The translations under genes were made by a program, and so were the position numbers. The notes under the pieces are model-generated. The model did not search any database, had not been told where the DNA came from, and was given only the letters and a program-made list of their open reading frames with translations. This document shows, in pieces, positions 7,693 to 15,773 of a DNA stretch of 64,000 nt; within the stretch, counting starts at the first letter, position 1, and each line of letters starts with the position of its first letter. Origin of the DNA: UBA1181 sp963648205 (GTDB taxonomy: Bacteria; Bacteroidota; Bacteroidia; Bacteroidales; Paludibacteraceae); NCBI GenBank assembly GCA_963648205.1, contig CAVJCT010000026.1, positions 1 through 64,000 on the forward strand. The letters are read 5' to 3'.

Positions 7693-9213
7693 TTATTTAA
7701 TCTCGTTCAATGCACGGGCTACACGAGCCAATGTTTCTTCTTTTCCTAAGATATCAATGATATTGAAGATGTGTGGACCTTTGGCTGCTCCCACTAAGGT
7801 GATACGGAATGAGTTCATCATCGTTCCTAAGTTATATCCCTTTTGTGCAACCCAGTCGAGAACCAATTTTTCGTTTTCCTCTGTCTTTGAGAAATCATCA
7901 ATTCCTTTCAAAACTTCGACTAACTCGTTGAGGTATTGCGGACTTTCTGGCTTCCAACGTTTCTTAAGTGATTTCTCGTCGTATGAGGTTGGTGCTTCGA
8001 AGAAGAAGTTTGTCTGCTCCCACAAATCTTTAGGAAAACTGATTCTCTCTTTTACGAGAGAAACGATGTAGGTTAATTTCTTGAAATCACATTCGTAACC
8101 TTTCTCTTTGAGGATTGGAACGAACATGTTGGCAACCTCCTCGTCTGATTTCTTAGTCAAGTATTCGTGGTTGAACCAGATGCCTTTCTCGTAGTTGAAT
8201 CTTGCACCCGACTTGCTGACACGGTCAATAGAGAAGAGTTGAATCAACTCGTCCATCGTGAACAATTCTTGGTCTGTTCCAGGGTTCCAACCGAGGAGAG
8301 CCAAGAAATTGACTACTGCTTCTGGCAAGTAACCAGACTCTCTGTAACCTGATGAAATAGCCCCTGTGTGAGGGTCTGTCCATTGCAATGGGAACACTGG
8401 GAATCCCAATCTGTCGCCGTCGCGTTTGCTCAACTTTCCGTTTCCTTCTGGTTTGAGAAGAAGAGGAAGGTGTGCGAAGCGAGGCATTGTGTCTGCCCAG
8501 CCCAAGAAACGATACAAGAGAACATGCAAAGGAGCGGAAGGCAACCATTCCTCACCACGGATTACATGTGTGATGCCCATCAAGTGGTCGTCTACGATGT
8601 TTGCCAAGTGGTAGGTTGGAAGTTCGTCTGCTGCCTTGTAAAGCACTTTGTCATCCAAAATATTTGAGTTGATGACCACTTTTCCACGAACCATGTCGTC
8701 CACTTCGATGTCTTCGTTAGGTTCGATTTTGATGCGGACAACATATTTTTCTCCGGCTGCGATTCTCTTTTCAACCTCTTCTTTTGAGAGGGTGAGTGAG
8801 TTGATGCAACTCATACGCGTATGAGAGTCGTATTGAAAATTAGGAGTCTCCTTACGTTTAGTCTCCAACTCTTCAGGAGTGTCGAAAGCGTAGTAGGCGA
8901 GGTTGGCGTCCAAGAGTTGTTTTACATAGATTTTGTAAATCTCTCTACGTTCGCTTTGGCGGTATGGACCGTTCTCTCCACCGACACCGACACCCTCGTC
9001 GAAAGTGATTCCCAACCATTTGAATGCCTCGATGATATAATCTTCAGCACCTGGTACAAAACGTTGAGAATCAGTGTCTTCAATTCTGAGAAGAAGATCT
9101 CCACCATTCTTTTTTGCGAAAAGGTAGTTGTAAAGACAGGTTCTCACACCTCCGATGTGGAGCGGACCTGTTGGACTTGGTGCGAAACGCACGCGTACTT
9201 TCTTATCAGCCAT
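7693..9213 (-). CDS. gltX: Glutamyl-tRNA synthetase
   Basis: Class I synthetase charging tRNA-Glu in the cytoplasm. Residues 11-24 hold the HIGH-type signature (PSPTGPLHIGGVRT) and KLSKR at 260-264 is the KMSKS-type loop. The 506-residue protein carries the GDRLGFPVFPLQW segment after the loop that I associate with Bacteroidetes GluRS. No GatCAB genes are in the window, so whether it also serves tRNA-Gln is unknown. Placed 30 bases after pth and 8 before waaA. Confidence 0.97.
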   Translation of the reverse strand: MADKKVRVRFAPSPTGPLHIGGVRTCLYNYLFAKKNGGDLLLRIEDTDSQRFVPGAEDYIIEAFKWLGITFDEGVGVGGENGPYRQSERREIYKIYVKQLLDANLAYYAFDTPEELETKRKETPNFQYDSHTRMSCINSLTLSKEEVEKRIAAGEKYVVRIKIEPNEDIEVDDMVRGKVVINSNILDDKVLYKAADELPTYHLANIVDDHLMGITHVIRGEEWLPSAPLHVLLYRFLGWADTMPRFAHLPLLLKPEGNGKLSKRDGDRLGFPVFPLQWTDPHTGAISSGYRESGYLPEAVVNFLALLGWNPGTDQELFTMDELIQLFSIDRVSKSGARFNYEKGIWFNHEYLTKKSDEEVANMFVPILKEKGYECDFKKLTYIVSLVKERISFPKDLWEQTNFFFEAPTSYDEKSLKKRWKPESPQYLNELVEVLKGIDDFSKTEENEKLVLDWVAQKGYNLGTMMNSFRITLVGAAKGPHIFNIIDILGKEETLARVARALNEIK

Positions 9214-9243
9214 TGTATATCGTATTTTCTTCTTTTTCGTTTA

Positions 9244-9810
9244 TTATTTATTGTTGAAACGGTTCATCGTGTCTTGCAAGCCGGAAAGACAGAAATTTTT
9301 GATGATTTCTACGGCTATTGGCACACGTTCTTCCAGTTTCTTAGCTTCTTCTTCGTTCCATTCTCCCAACACATAGTCTATCTGACCACCTTTAGGGAAG
9401 TCGTTACCGATGCCGAAGCGGAGACGTGCGTAATTCTGGGTGCCGACTTTCGCCTCAATGCTTTTGAGACCATTGTGGCCACCTGCGCTACCGTTGCCTT
9501 TCAGACGGAGAGACCCAAATGGGATGGAGAGGTCGTCCACGATGATGAGGACGTTTTCTACAGGTATCTTTTCTTTGTTCATCCAATAGCGAACCGCGTC
9601 GCCACTGGCGTTCATGTAGGTTGAAGGTTTCAGAAGCAACAACTCAGCGTTTTTCACACGTCCTGTTACCGTTGCTCCGTAGCGAGTATGGTCGTCAAAA
9701 ACAAGGTTGGACGCCTTAGCAAAAGCGTCCAACACTCTAAATCCTATATTGTGTCGGGTATTGGTGTACTCGTCGCCAATATTACCCAAACCCACAATTA
9801 AGTATTTCAT
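9244..9810 (-). CDS. pth: Peptidyl-tRNA hydrolase
   Basis: Releases tRNA from stalled peptidyl-tRNA. Of normal length (188 residues). Active-site residues are all visible: N10 in VGLGNIG, catalytic H20 in NTRHNIGF, N67 in YMNASG and D92 in VDDLSIPFG. It lies 20 bases after rplY; the rplY-pth pair is a widely conserved arrangement, which supports both calls. Confidence 0.97.
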   Translation of the reverse strand: MKYLIVGLGNIGDEYTNTRHNIGFRVLDAFAKASNLVFDDHTRYGATVTGRVKNAELLLLKPSTYMNASGDAVRYWMNKEKIPVENVLIIVDDLSIPFGSLRLKGNGSAGGHNGLKSIEAKVGTQNYARLRFGIGNDFPKGGQIDYVLGEWNEEEAKKLEERVPIAVEIIKNFCLSGLQDTMNRFNNK

Positions 9811-9830
9811 AAATGAAACTTTAAATCACA

Positions 9831-10400
9831 TTAGTTTGCGTTACGAGCTGCACGAGTTGACTTAACTGATGCAACAACGTTAACTGGGCTTGTCAAGATA
9901 GTCAACTTGTCGAATGAAAGAGCACCAACTTGGATAGTCTTACCCAAACCGAGGTTCTCAACATTTACTGACAAAACTTCAGGGATATCTTTGTAGTTAC
10001 CCTTAACCTTCAATTTACGCATGTCTTGGCTCAACTTACCTCCTAAACGTACACCTTCTGCAAGTCCTTCCAACTTAACAGGAACTTCCATTACGATATC
10101 CTTGTCTTCGTAAACCTCTAAGAAGTCAATGTGGAGGATAGCGTCTTGTACTGGGTGGAATTGGATCTCCTTCAAGATTGCCTTGTGAGCCTTTCCATCA
10201 ACTGTCAAGTTTACCAAAAAGATCTCTGGTGAGTAGATCAACTTGCGTACGTCTGCTACAGAAACTTGAAAATTGATGTTCTCTGATTTTGAACCGTACA
10301 ACACTGCAGGAATTTCGCCGTTTGCTCTGATAGCCTTAACGCCTTTTCTTCCTAAATTCTCTTGGGCTCTCAATGAACCGCTCAAATCATAAGTCTTCAT
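9831..10400 (-). CDS. rplY: 50S ribosomal protein L25 (TL5/CTC type)
   Basis: Binds 5S rRNA in the large subunit. At 189 residues this is the long form, with the N-terminal L25 domain (residues 1-95, including GEIPAVLYG) and a C-terminal beta domain as in TL5/CTC proteins. It is the first gene of the pth-gltX-waaA unit and has a clear promoter at 10494-10502. The last residues are rich in Ala, Arg and Asn, as is common for an unstructured ribosomal tail. Confidence 0.95.
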   Translation of the reverse strand: MKTYDLSGSLRAQENLGRKGVKAIRANGEIPAVLYGSKSENINFQVSVADVRKLIYSPEIFLVNLTVDGKAHKAILKEIQFHPVQDAILHIDFLEVYEDKDIVMEVPVKLEGLAEGVRLGGKLSQDMRKLKVKGNYKDIPEVLSVNVENLGLGKTIQVGALSFDKLTILTSPVNVVASVKSTRAARNAN

Positions 10401-10493
10401 TTTGTGTTACTCAAAATTAAGTTTTACAACACGTTCGTAATGGCTTAATTTCCCATCACACTTTCTTTTGAACAAATTTTCTAAAAAAGCGGT

Positions 10494-10502
10494 GCAAAGG
10501 TA
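10494..10502 (-). promoter_or_regulatory. -7 box of the rplY promoter
   Basis: TACCTTTGC on the minus strand, an exact TAnnTTTGC. A TTG lies about 22 bases further upstream, slightly beyond the usual spacing. The leader to the rplY ATG is near 90 bases and AT-rich, without a clear attenuator. Confidence 0.75.
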
Positions 10503-10557
10503 CGCAAAATTTTTGAATTATCACAACTTTATTGCTATCCCATTTTAAATGTTGGGC

Positions 10558-10566
10558 TATTTTTGT
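10558..10566 (+). promoter_or_regulatory. Possible -7 box for the EamA gene
   Basis: TATTTTTGT fits TAnnTTTG. A TTG lies 23 bases upstream, a little too far, so the match is moderate. The ATG is at 10594. Confidence 0.4.
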
Positions 10567-10593
10567 GCTTGATTTTGTTAATGTCGTTTAACT

Positions 10594-11010
10594 ATGTGGA
10601 AATATTACGCTCTTCTCTCCGCTCTCTTTGCTGCTTTGACGGCTATTTTCGCCAAAGTGGGCGTGAAAGATATTAATTCGGATTTGGCAACGGCTATCCG
10701 TACGACAATCATCCTCTTCATCACTTGGGGTATTGTGCTGATTGGCAACCATTTCAACGGTGTCAAGTCTATCTCCGGACATACTTGGCTCTTCCTGATC
10801 CTTTCGGGTGTGGCTACTGGTTTGTCGTGGCTTTTCTACTTCAAGGCATTGCAGTGTGGTGATGTGTCGCGTGTCGCTCCTGTTGATAAACTGAGCGTCG
10901 TGATTACGATTTGTCTTTCGTTTCTTTTCTTGAAAGAGCCTGTCAGCGCAAGGGTGATCATCGGTGCGTTGCTCATCACAGCGGGCAGTATCGTGATGAT
11001 CGTAAAATAG
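10594..11010 (+). CDS. Half-size EamA/DMT-family transporter
   Basis: A 138-residue membrane protein with about five hydrophobic helices. It matches one EamA repeat: WKYYALLSALFAALTAIFAK at the start, FKALQCGDVSRVAPVDKLS in the fourth-helix loop, and FLKEPVSARVIIGALLI at the end. Ordinary EamA permeases carry two such repeats in about 300 residues, so this form presumably works as a dimer. The substrate of these single-repeat proteins is not established. It stands alone, convergent with the SNF2 helicase gene, which ends 6 bases away. Confidence 0.85.
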   Translation: MWKYYALLSALFAALTAIFAKVGVKDINSDLATAIRTTIILFITWGIVLIGNHFNGVKSISGHTWLFLILSGVATGLSWLFYFKALQCGDVSRVAPVDKLSVVITICLSFLFLKEPVSARVIIGALLITAGSIVMIVK

Positions 11011-11016
11011 TATTGT

Positions 11017-13965
11017 CTACTGCAACAACGCCTTCCAATCGTCGATATTCAGCGTGTCGAATGGATTGTTCTGACCGATGAAGGTGTCGGCAATGTTCCT
11101 TTTTTTCTCTTGTAACATCAGCACTTTCTCTTCGACTGTCCCTTTCATGATGAAGCGGTAGACGAACACGTTGCGCATCTGCCCGATTCGGTAGGCACGG
11201 TCTTCGGCTTGCTGCTCCGCTGCTGGATTCCACCACGGATCTATCAAGAAGACGTAGTCGGCTGCCGTGAGGTTGAGTCCGACACCTCCTGCTTTCAGTG
11301 AGATGAGGAAACAGAAGGTCTCGGGATCGTTCTGAAACTGGTTGACTTGCGCTTCTCTGTTTTGCGTCGCTCCCGTAACTTTTGAGTATCGGAAACCATC
11401 CTCATTCAACGCCTTTTCAATCACTTCCAAGAAACGGACGAAACTGGAAAATACCAACACTTTATGTCCCTCTTCCTTCAGACTTCTCAGTCGTCGCACG
11501 ATCTCTTCCACTTTATTAGAGGTGATGTTCGATTTCTCATCAACGAGTGATACTTGGTTTGCCAATTGTCTCAGCATCGTCAAAGAGGAGAGTGCCATCG
11601 TCATTGTTTGTGGTTTGCCAAAGCGCAGAATCTCGTCCATCAACGTGTTGCGGACGGCGTTTTTCTGCGATTCGTAGTAGGATTTGTGCTCCTCGCTCAT
11701 CTCGCAGAACACCTCCATTGTGTATTTGTCAGGCAAGTCTTTTGCCACCTCTTTTTTGGTTCTTCGGAGCAAAAATGGTTTGATGATGGCTCGCAACAAA
11801 CTTTCACGTTGCGCATCTTTCTCCTTTTGTATCGGCTGCTCAAAATAGTTGTGAAAATAGTGTTGTGTGCCTAAAATATCACGGTTGCAGAGGTTCATCT
11901 GCGCCCAAAGATCCGTCATTCCGTTTTCTATCGGCGTACCGGTAACGCAGAAAATATGGCGTGCATTCAGTTGTACCACCGATTTATAGGCGAGGGAAGA
12001 TGGATTCTTCAAATTCTGACTTTCATCGAAAATGGCACATTCAAACTCGCACTCTTTCAAGAAGTTAATGTCTTTTCGGAGTATGCCGTAGGTAGTGAAA
12101 ATCAGATTGTAGTGGGCGAATATCTTGCCCACTTGTGGCGATTGTATTCGACGGTCTCCTGTATGCACATAGTGTGTCAGAGAAGGGGCGAATTTCTTTT
12201 TTTCATTGATCCAGTTGAAAACCAATGAAGACGGCACGACAATCAGTGTTGGGGCTTTGTCCTCTTCTGTATCACCATCATTTTCAGTGTTTTGCTCTTC
12301 CACTGGCACTTCAATCGGTTGGTCGAAAAGGGTCGGCTCACTGGTTGCGTATATCCATTTTGTCTGTTTGCTTTTGACCTCCTTTGCAACTTTTTGTGGG
12401 TATATTCGACGTAGGAAAGAAAGAAATTGCAAAGTCTTTCCTAATCCCATATCGTCTGCCAAACATCCTCCGTAATTCATTTGGTAGAGTTTCACCAACC
12501 ATGAGTAGCCAATCACTTGATATTCGCGCAGGGTGGCATCGATACCATCTGGCACGATTTCTGGCTCTTCCAAAGTGAGGCGGATGGCTTTTGTCTGCGA
12601 AAAACTATCGCTCATCAGTCCCACTAACGACCTGCGAATCTTCAACGAATCGCCCTTGGCTGTTCGCTGCATTAGATCCGAATATTTGGTGAAAATCTCT
12701 TCGGGTAGGAGAACGCTTCGTCCGTCTTCCACCTTGTAGATACGCTCGCCCGACACGATATGATTGCGCAGTTTGACGAACGGAATGCGCATATCACCGA
12801 CACAAACTTCTCCTCGCAGTTCAAACCAATCCATGTCCACTTCAACGATTTCAGCGTGCGACGTTACAGGCTCTAATATAAAGGTGTGTTCACTCATTTT
12901 CTGCTGAATGTCAAACTCCTTTAACGCCTTTCTGTTGCAAATCAAAAAGTTGACAATGGACACCTCTTTGGTCTTTTTAGGGTCTAAAAAGAAATATTTG
13001 TTTATTTCATATAAACCTAAATCTTTTATTAGATTTATTTGCTTTTGTTCATAATCAACATTGCGATTTTTAATCGTTATTTTATATGAATTGTTTTCTC
13101 CAGAAATTTTTACTAATCGTTTTCTCTTCTCGTCGATTTCAGTGCGAAAATCTCCATATTGAAAATTCAAACGGAGTGTGGGCGTGCGGTCTAAACTCTC
13201 AACAAGGGTTAAAACGGGCAATGGGGCTTCGTCAGATTCATCTAATGTGATTCCCTCTATGATGACGTGGTCTTCCTGCTCTAATGCTTTTTTGACAAAC
13301 GTGTCTAAGTAGGTCTTCAGATTTTTCGAAGGTACTTCAACATTGTCTTTGTTCAAGAACGTGGAGACTCGTTTGTAACTGTTTTGCTCAAAAATGTAAA
13401 GTCGATTGTTGAGAACGTAACAAGCCGGTTCGGTCGACAAAACGACTAAATCTTTGGGCTGGTATTTTTGAGTGATCGGTTTCAGTTCGTTTGCCTCTTT
13501 CAAAAGCAAAGAGTAATGAAGTACGCCCTCATTCATCTGAAACCGTGTGATGGTCTGGTCGAATTCTTCAGGAACATCAACTCTGTCCGATTCGTATATT
13601 GTTGTGAACGATTTGTCTTTACGAAAAACTGGAATTTTGTAGAGTCGGGCGAAGTTGGCTAATTTGTAACTCGCTCGTTCGACAGAGCGGATGATCAGTT
13701 CATAGTTAGGAAAATTCGGAGCGAATCTCTTTTGAAACTCGGTGATGGTCAGTTTCTCACGCACGAACAGTTTGAGTATGTAGGGTTCTGTCATGCTTTC
13801 GTATGCTTCGACTGCTTTCCATTGGAACTCGGTCATCTCCTCCTTGGTCGAGTTGGTCTTTGTCGGAAAGTAGGAGATGGGGAATGATTTCCCTTTTTCA
13901 TCTAAAACGACAGGACGCAGAATATGGTTCCAAAGGGGATGGTCAATCAAAAGCAGAGCAAACAT
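11017..13965 (-). CDS. SNF2-family DEAD/DEAH-box helicase (RapA/HepA-like)
   Basis: A 982-residue nucleic-acid-dependent ATPase. Residues 1-480 are an N-terminal extension of bacterial SNF2 proteins. The motor follows: motif I DDMGLGKT (504-511), TTYGIL near 624, motif II DESQ (647-650, where DEAH or DEGH is usual), motif III VTGTPIENG, and the C-terminal half with GGVGLNL and AEDRAYRIGQ. Between motifs I and Ia there is an extra segment (about 522-570), acidic and probably a flexible loop. Role in transcription recycling or repair is inferred from the family; no partner gene is nearby. A monocistronic gene with a poorly defined promoter. Confidence 0.9.
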   Translation of the reverse strand: MFALLLIDHPLWNHILRPVVLDEKGKSFPISYFPTKTNSTKEEMTEFQWKAVEAYESMTEPYILKLFVREKLTITEFQKRFAPNFPNYELIIRSVERASYKLANFARLYKIPVFRKDKSFTTIYESDRVDVPEEFDQTITRFQMNEGVLHYSLLLKEANELKPITQKYQPKDLVVLSTEPACYVLNNRLYIFEQNSYKRVSTFLNKDNVEVPSKNLKTYLDTFVKKALEQEDHVIIEGITLDESDEAPLPVLTLVESLDRTPTLRLNFQYGDFRTEIDEKRKRLVKISGENNSYKITIKNRNVDYEQKQINLIKDLGLYEINKYFFLDPKKTKEVSIVNFLICNRKALKEFDIQQKMSEHTFILEPVTSHAEIVEVDMDWFELRGEVCVGDMRIPFVKLRNHIVSGERIYKVEDGRSVLLPEEIFTKYSDLMQRTAKGDSLKIRRSLVGLMSDSFSQTKAIRLTLEEPEIVPDGIDATLREYQVIGYSWLVKLYQMNYGGCLADDMGLGKTLQFLSFLRRIYPQKVAKEVKSKQTKWIYATSEPTLFDQPIEVPVEEQNTENDGDTEEDKAPTLIVVPSSLVFNWINEKKKFAPSLTHYVHTGDRRIQSPQVGKIFAHYNLIFTTYGILRKDINFLKECEFECAIFDESQNLKNPSSLAYKSVVQLNARHIFCVTGTPIENGMTDLWAQMNLCNRDILGTQHYFHNYFEQPIQKEKDAQRESLLRAIIKPFLLRRTKKEVAKDLPDKYTMEVFCEMSEEHKSYYESQKNAVRNTLMDEILRFGKPQTMTMALSSLTMLRQLANQVSLVDEKSNITSNKVEEIVRRLRSLKEEGHKVLVFSSFVRFLEVIEKALNEDGFRYSKVTGATQNREAQVNQFQNDPETFCFLISLKAGGVGLNLTAADYVFLIDPWWNPAAEQQAEDRAYRIGQMRNVFVYRFIMKGTVEEKVLMLQEKKRNIADTFIGQNNPFDTLNIDDWKALLQ

Positions 13966-14028
13966 AGAATGAGAGAAATGTGTTTTTTATTTATAAAAAA
14001 ATGTAAAAATTTTGATGGGTGATTTGAC

Positions 14029-14068
14029 AAAAAAGGCTGAAAGCAGAATTGCTGCCTCCAGCCTTTTG
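14029..14068 (-). terminator. Intrinsic terminator after prs
   Basis: On the minus strand AAAAGGCTG and CAGCCTTTTTT form the outer stem and GGCAG/CTGCT the inner stem, with a T-run after it. It follows the prs stop by about 17 bases. Confidence 0.85.
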
Positions 14069-14084
14069 TTTATCCTAACAAAAA

Positions 14085-15026
14085 TTATTTAGTAAGGTAG
14101 TTCTCGCTGATTGAGCGGTTGTCGAGGACACGTTGGATAGTGTCGGCGAACAAAGACGCAACAGAAAGAATGTGTGCCTTCTTACAAGTCTTGTGGAATG
14201 GAATTGAGTTTGTGAAGACGATCTCCTCCAAAGTTGAATCGTCAACACGAGAACTTGCAGGGTCAGACATAACGGCGTGTGTTACAACGGCGCGAACTGA
14301 ATTAGCACCTGCATTGGCGAACAAACCAGCAGCCTTTGTAAGTGTACCTGCTGTGTCGACCATATCGTCGAGGATAACGACATCCTTACCCTTCACATCA
14401 CCGATGATGGTCATCTCGCTAACTACGTTTGCTTTCTCTCTGCTCTTGTGGCAAAGTACCATTGGGCAACCGAGGTATTTAGAGTATGAGTTAGCACGTT
14501 TTGAACCACCAACATCTGGAGAAGCGATTACGAGGTTCTCCAATTTGAGTGATTGAATGTATGGAAGGAATACAGTAGAAGCGTAAAGGTGATCAACAGG
14601 AATGTTGAAGAAACCTTGAATCTGGTCTGCGTGAAGATCCATTGTGATGAGGCGGTCGATACCTGCGGTGGTCAACATGTCTGCAACCAACTTAGCACCG
14701 ATAGCGACACGTGGTTTGTCTTTACGATCCTGTCTTGCCCAACCGAAATAAGGAATTACGGCAACGATCTTGTAGGCTGAAGCGCGTTTTGCTGCGTCGA
14801 TCATCAACAAGAGTTCCATCAAGTTGTCGGCGGTTGGCACTGTCGACTGTACTAAGAACACATAGCGACCACGAACGGACTCTTCGTAAGAAACTCCAAA
14901 CTCGCCATCTGCAAATTTCTGCAAATTGATTCTACCCAATTCGCAACCTAAATGGTTACAAATCTCTTCTGCCAAATATCTTGTATTTGATCCGGCAAAG
15001 ACTGTAAAAGGATGTTGACTGTCCAT
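14085..15026 (-). CDS. prs: Ribose-phosphate pyrophosphokinase
   Basis: Makes PRPP from ribose 5-phosphate and ATP for purine, pyrimidine, histidine, tryptophan and NAD synthesis. The 313-residue class I enzyme has the N-terminal FAGSNTRYLAEEI, the RQDRKDKPRVAIGAKL flexible loop near residues 98-113, the DLHADQIQGFF catalytic region and the PRPP-binding VVILDDMVDTAGTL. It is flanked by its own promoter and terminator, so it is likely a single-gene unit. Confidence 0.97.
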   Translation of the reverse strand: MDSQHPFTVFAGSNTRYLAEEICNHLGCELGRINLQKFADGEFGVSYEESVRGRYVFLVQSTVPTADNLMELLLMIDAAKRASAYKIVAVIPYFGWARQDRKDKPRVAIGAKLVADMLTTAGIDRLITMDLHADQIQGFFNIPVDHLYASTVFLPYIQSLKLENLVIASPDVGGSKRANSYSKYLGCPMVLCHKSREKANVVSEMTIIGDVKGKDVVILDDMVDTAGTLTKAAGLFANAGANSVRAVVTHAVMSDPASSRVDDSTLEEIVFTNSIPFHKTCKKAHILSVASLFADTIQRVLDNRSISENYLTK

Positions 15027-15068
15027 TGACTCTATTTTTGGAATAAAATTTGTCGTTTTTTTGTTCCT

Positions 15069-15077
15069 GCAAAGTTA
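15069..15077 (-). promoter_or_regulatory. -7 box of the prs promoter
   Basis: TAACTTTGC on the minus strand, 43 bases before the prs ATG. No clear TTTG at the usual distance. It is close to and divergent from the promoter of the Fur-like gene. Confidence 0.65.
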
Positions 15078-15089
15078 ATAGAAATTTTG

Positions 15090-15122
15090 TTTGCTTGTTG
15101 TTTTTATGTGAGGTATTTTTGC
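15090..15122 (+). promoter_or_regulatory. Promoter of the Fur-family gene
   Basis: TTTG at 15090-15093, 20-base spacer, TATTTTTGC at 15114-15122: both boxes perfect. The ATG follows at 15155. I see no obvious palindromic Fur box overlapping it. Confidence 0.85.
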
Positions 15123-15154
15123 ACAGTTCTTTTTGAAACTTTTCTATTTGCGTT

Positions 15155-15589
15155 ATGGAATCGTGCGACAAAGTTTTTGAAATGGCTAAAATCCGCAATA
15201 CTGCTGTTCGTCAGCTGGTGTGGAAAGCGGTCTCCGAGTTCGATTATGCTTTTTCATTGGCAGATCTCGAAGCAAAACTCTGCACCGTCGATAAGTCATC
15301 CCTGTTTCGTACGCTTACACTCTTTAAAGAAAAGGAATTACTTCACGAGGTGGACGATGGGTCTGGCTCTGTAAAGTATTGTGTGTGTGATTGTTGCGAT
15401 GGCGACCACGACCATATCCACCATCAACATCACGTTCATATCACCTGCGTTGTCTGCAAGAAAACTTTCTGCTTGAAAAAACTCACCGTTCCCTTAGTGA
15501 ACATTCCTAAAGATTTTGAAGTGGAAGAAATAAACTATGTCGTAAAAGGCGTTTGTTCGAAATGTCGTAAAAATCGTTGCGAAAGATAA
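15155..15589 (+). CDS. Fur-family metal-responsive transcriptional regulator with a His/Cys-rich insert
   Basis: A 144-residue DNA-binding protein. Residues 10-70 form the winged helix (RQLVWKAVSEF, FSLADLEAKL, SSLFRTLTLFKEKELLHEV). The structural zinc site is two CxxC pairs, C98/C101 and C134/C137, with C142 in addition. The hinge between domains (76-95) holds four Cys and seven His in 20 residues, more than ordinary Fur, Zur or PerR, suggesting an added metal site. Which metal it senses is not decidable. It has its own promoter and is divergent from prs. Confidence 0.85.
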   Translation: MESCDKVFEMAKIRNTAVRQLVWKAVSEFDYAFSLADLEAKLCTVDKSSLFRTLTLFKEKELLHEVDDGSGSVKYCVCDCCDGDHDHIHHQHHVHITCVVCKKTFCLKKLTVPLVNIPKDFEVEEINYVVKGVCSKCRKNRCER

Positions 15590-15611
15590 TAATTTCGTAA
15601 ATCCTCCATAA

Positions 15612-15760
15612 TATCGTCATTCTTGCCCTCGTTTACCATATTAAATAGGTAATTATCTATAACGTTGTTAAATAAATTGAAAATACATCGTTCATAAGTT
15701 AAAATCTATTAATTTTGAAAAGTCAATGATTGGAGTTGATGAAGAGGGCGAATGACGATA
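15612..15760. repeat. 149-base AT-rich segment bounded by an imperfect terminal inverted repeat
   Basis: TATCGTCATTC at 15612-15622 is the exact reverse complement of GAATGACGATA at 15750-15760. Inside these, GCCCTC (15625-15630) pairs with GAGGGC (15744-15749), after a two-base bulge on the left arm only. The interior is AT-rich and holds no gene, but contains TAATTTTG at 15710-15717, a possible -7 box for the downstream oxidoreductase. It could be a MITE-like insertion or a regulatory structure; no clear target duplication is seen. Confidence 0.6.
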
Positions 15761-15773
15761 AATAAATAAAGAA

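Noticed and set aside
8592..9624. Long plus-strand open frames across gltX and pth
   Set aside because: They run opposite strongly conserved gltX and pth and encode no recognisable protein.
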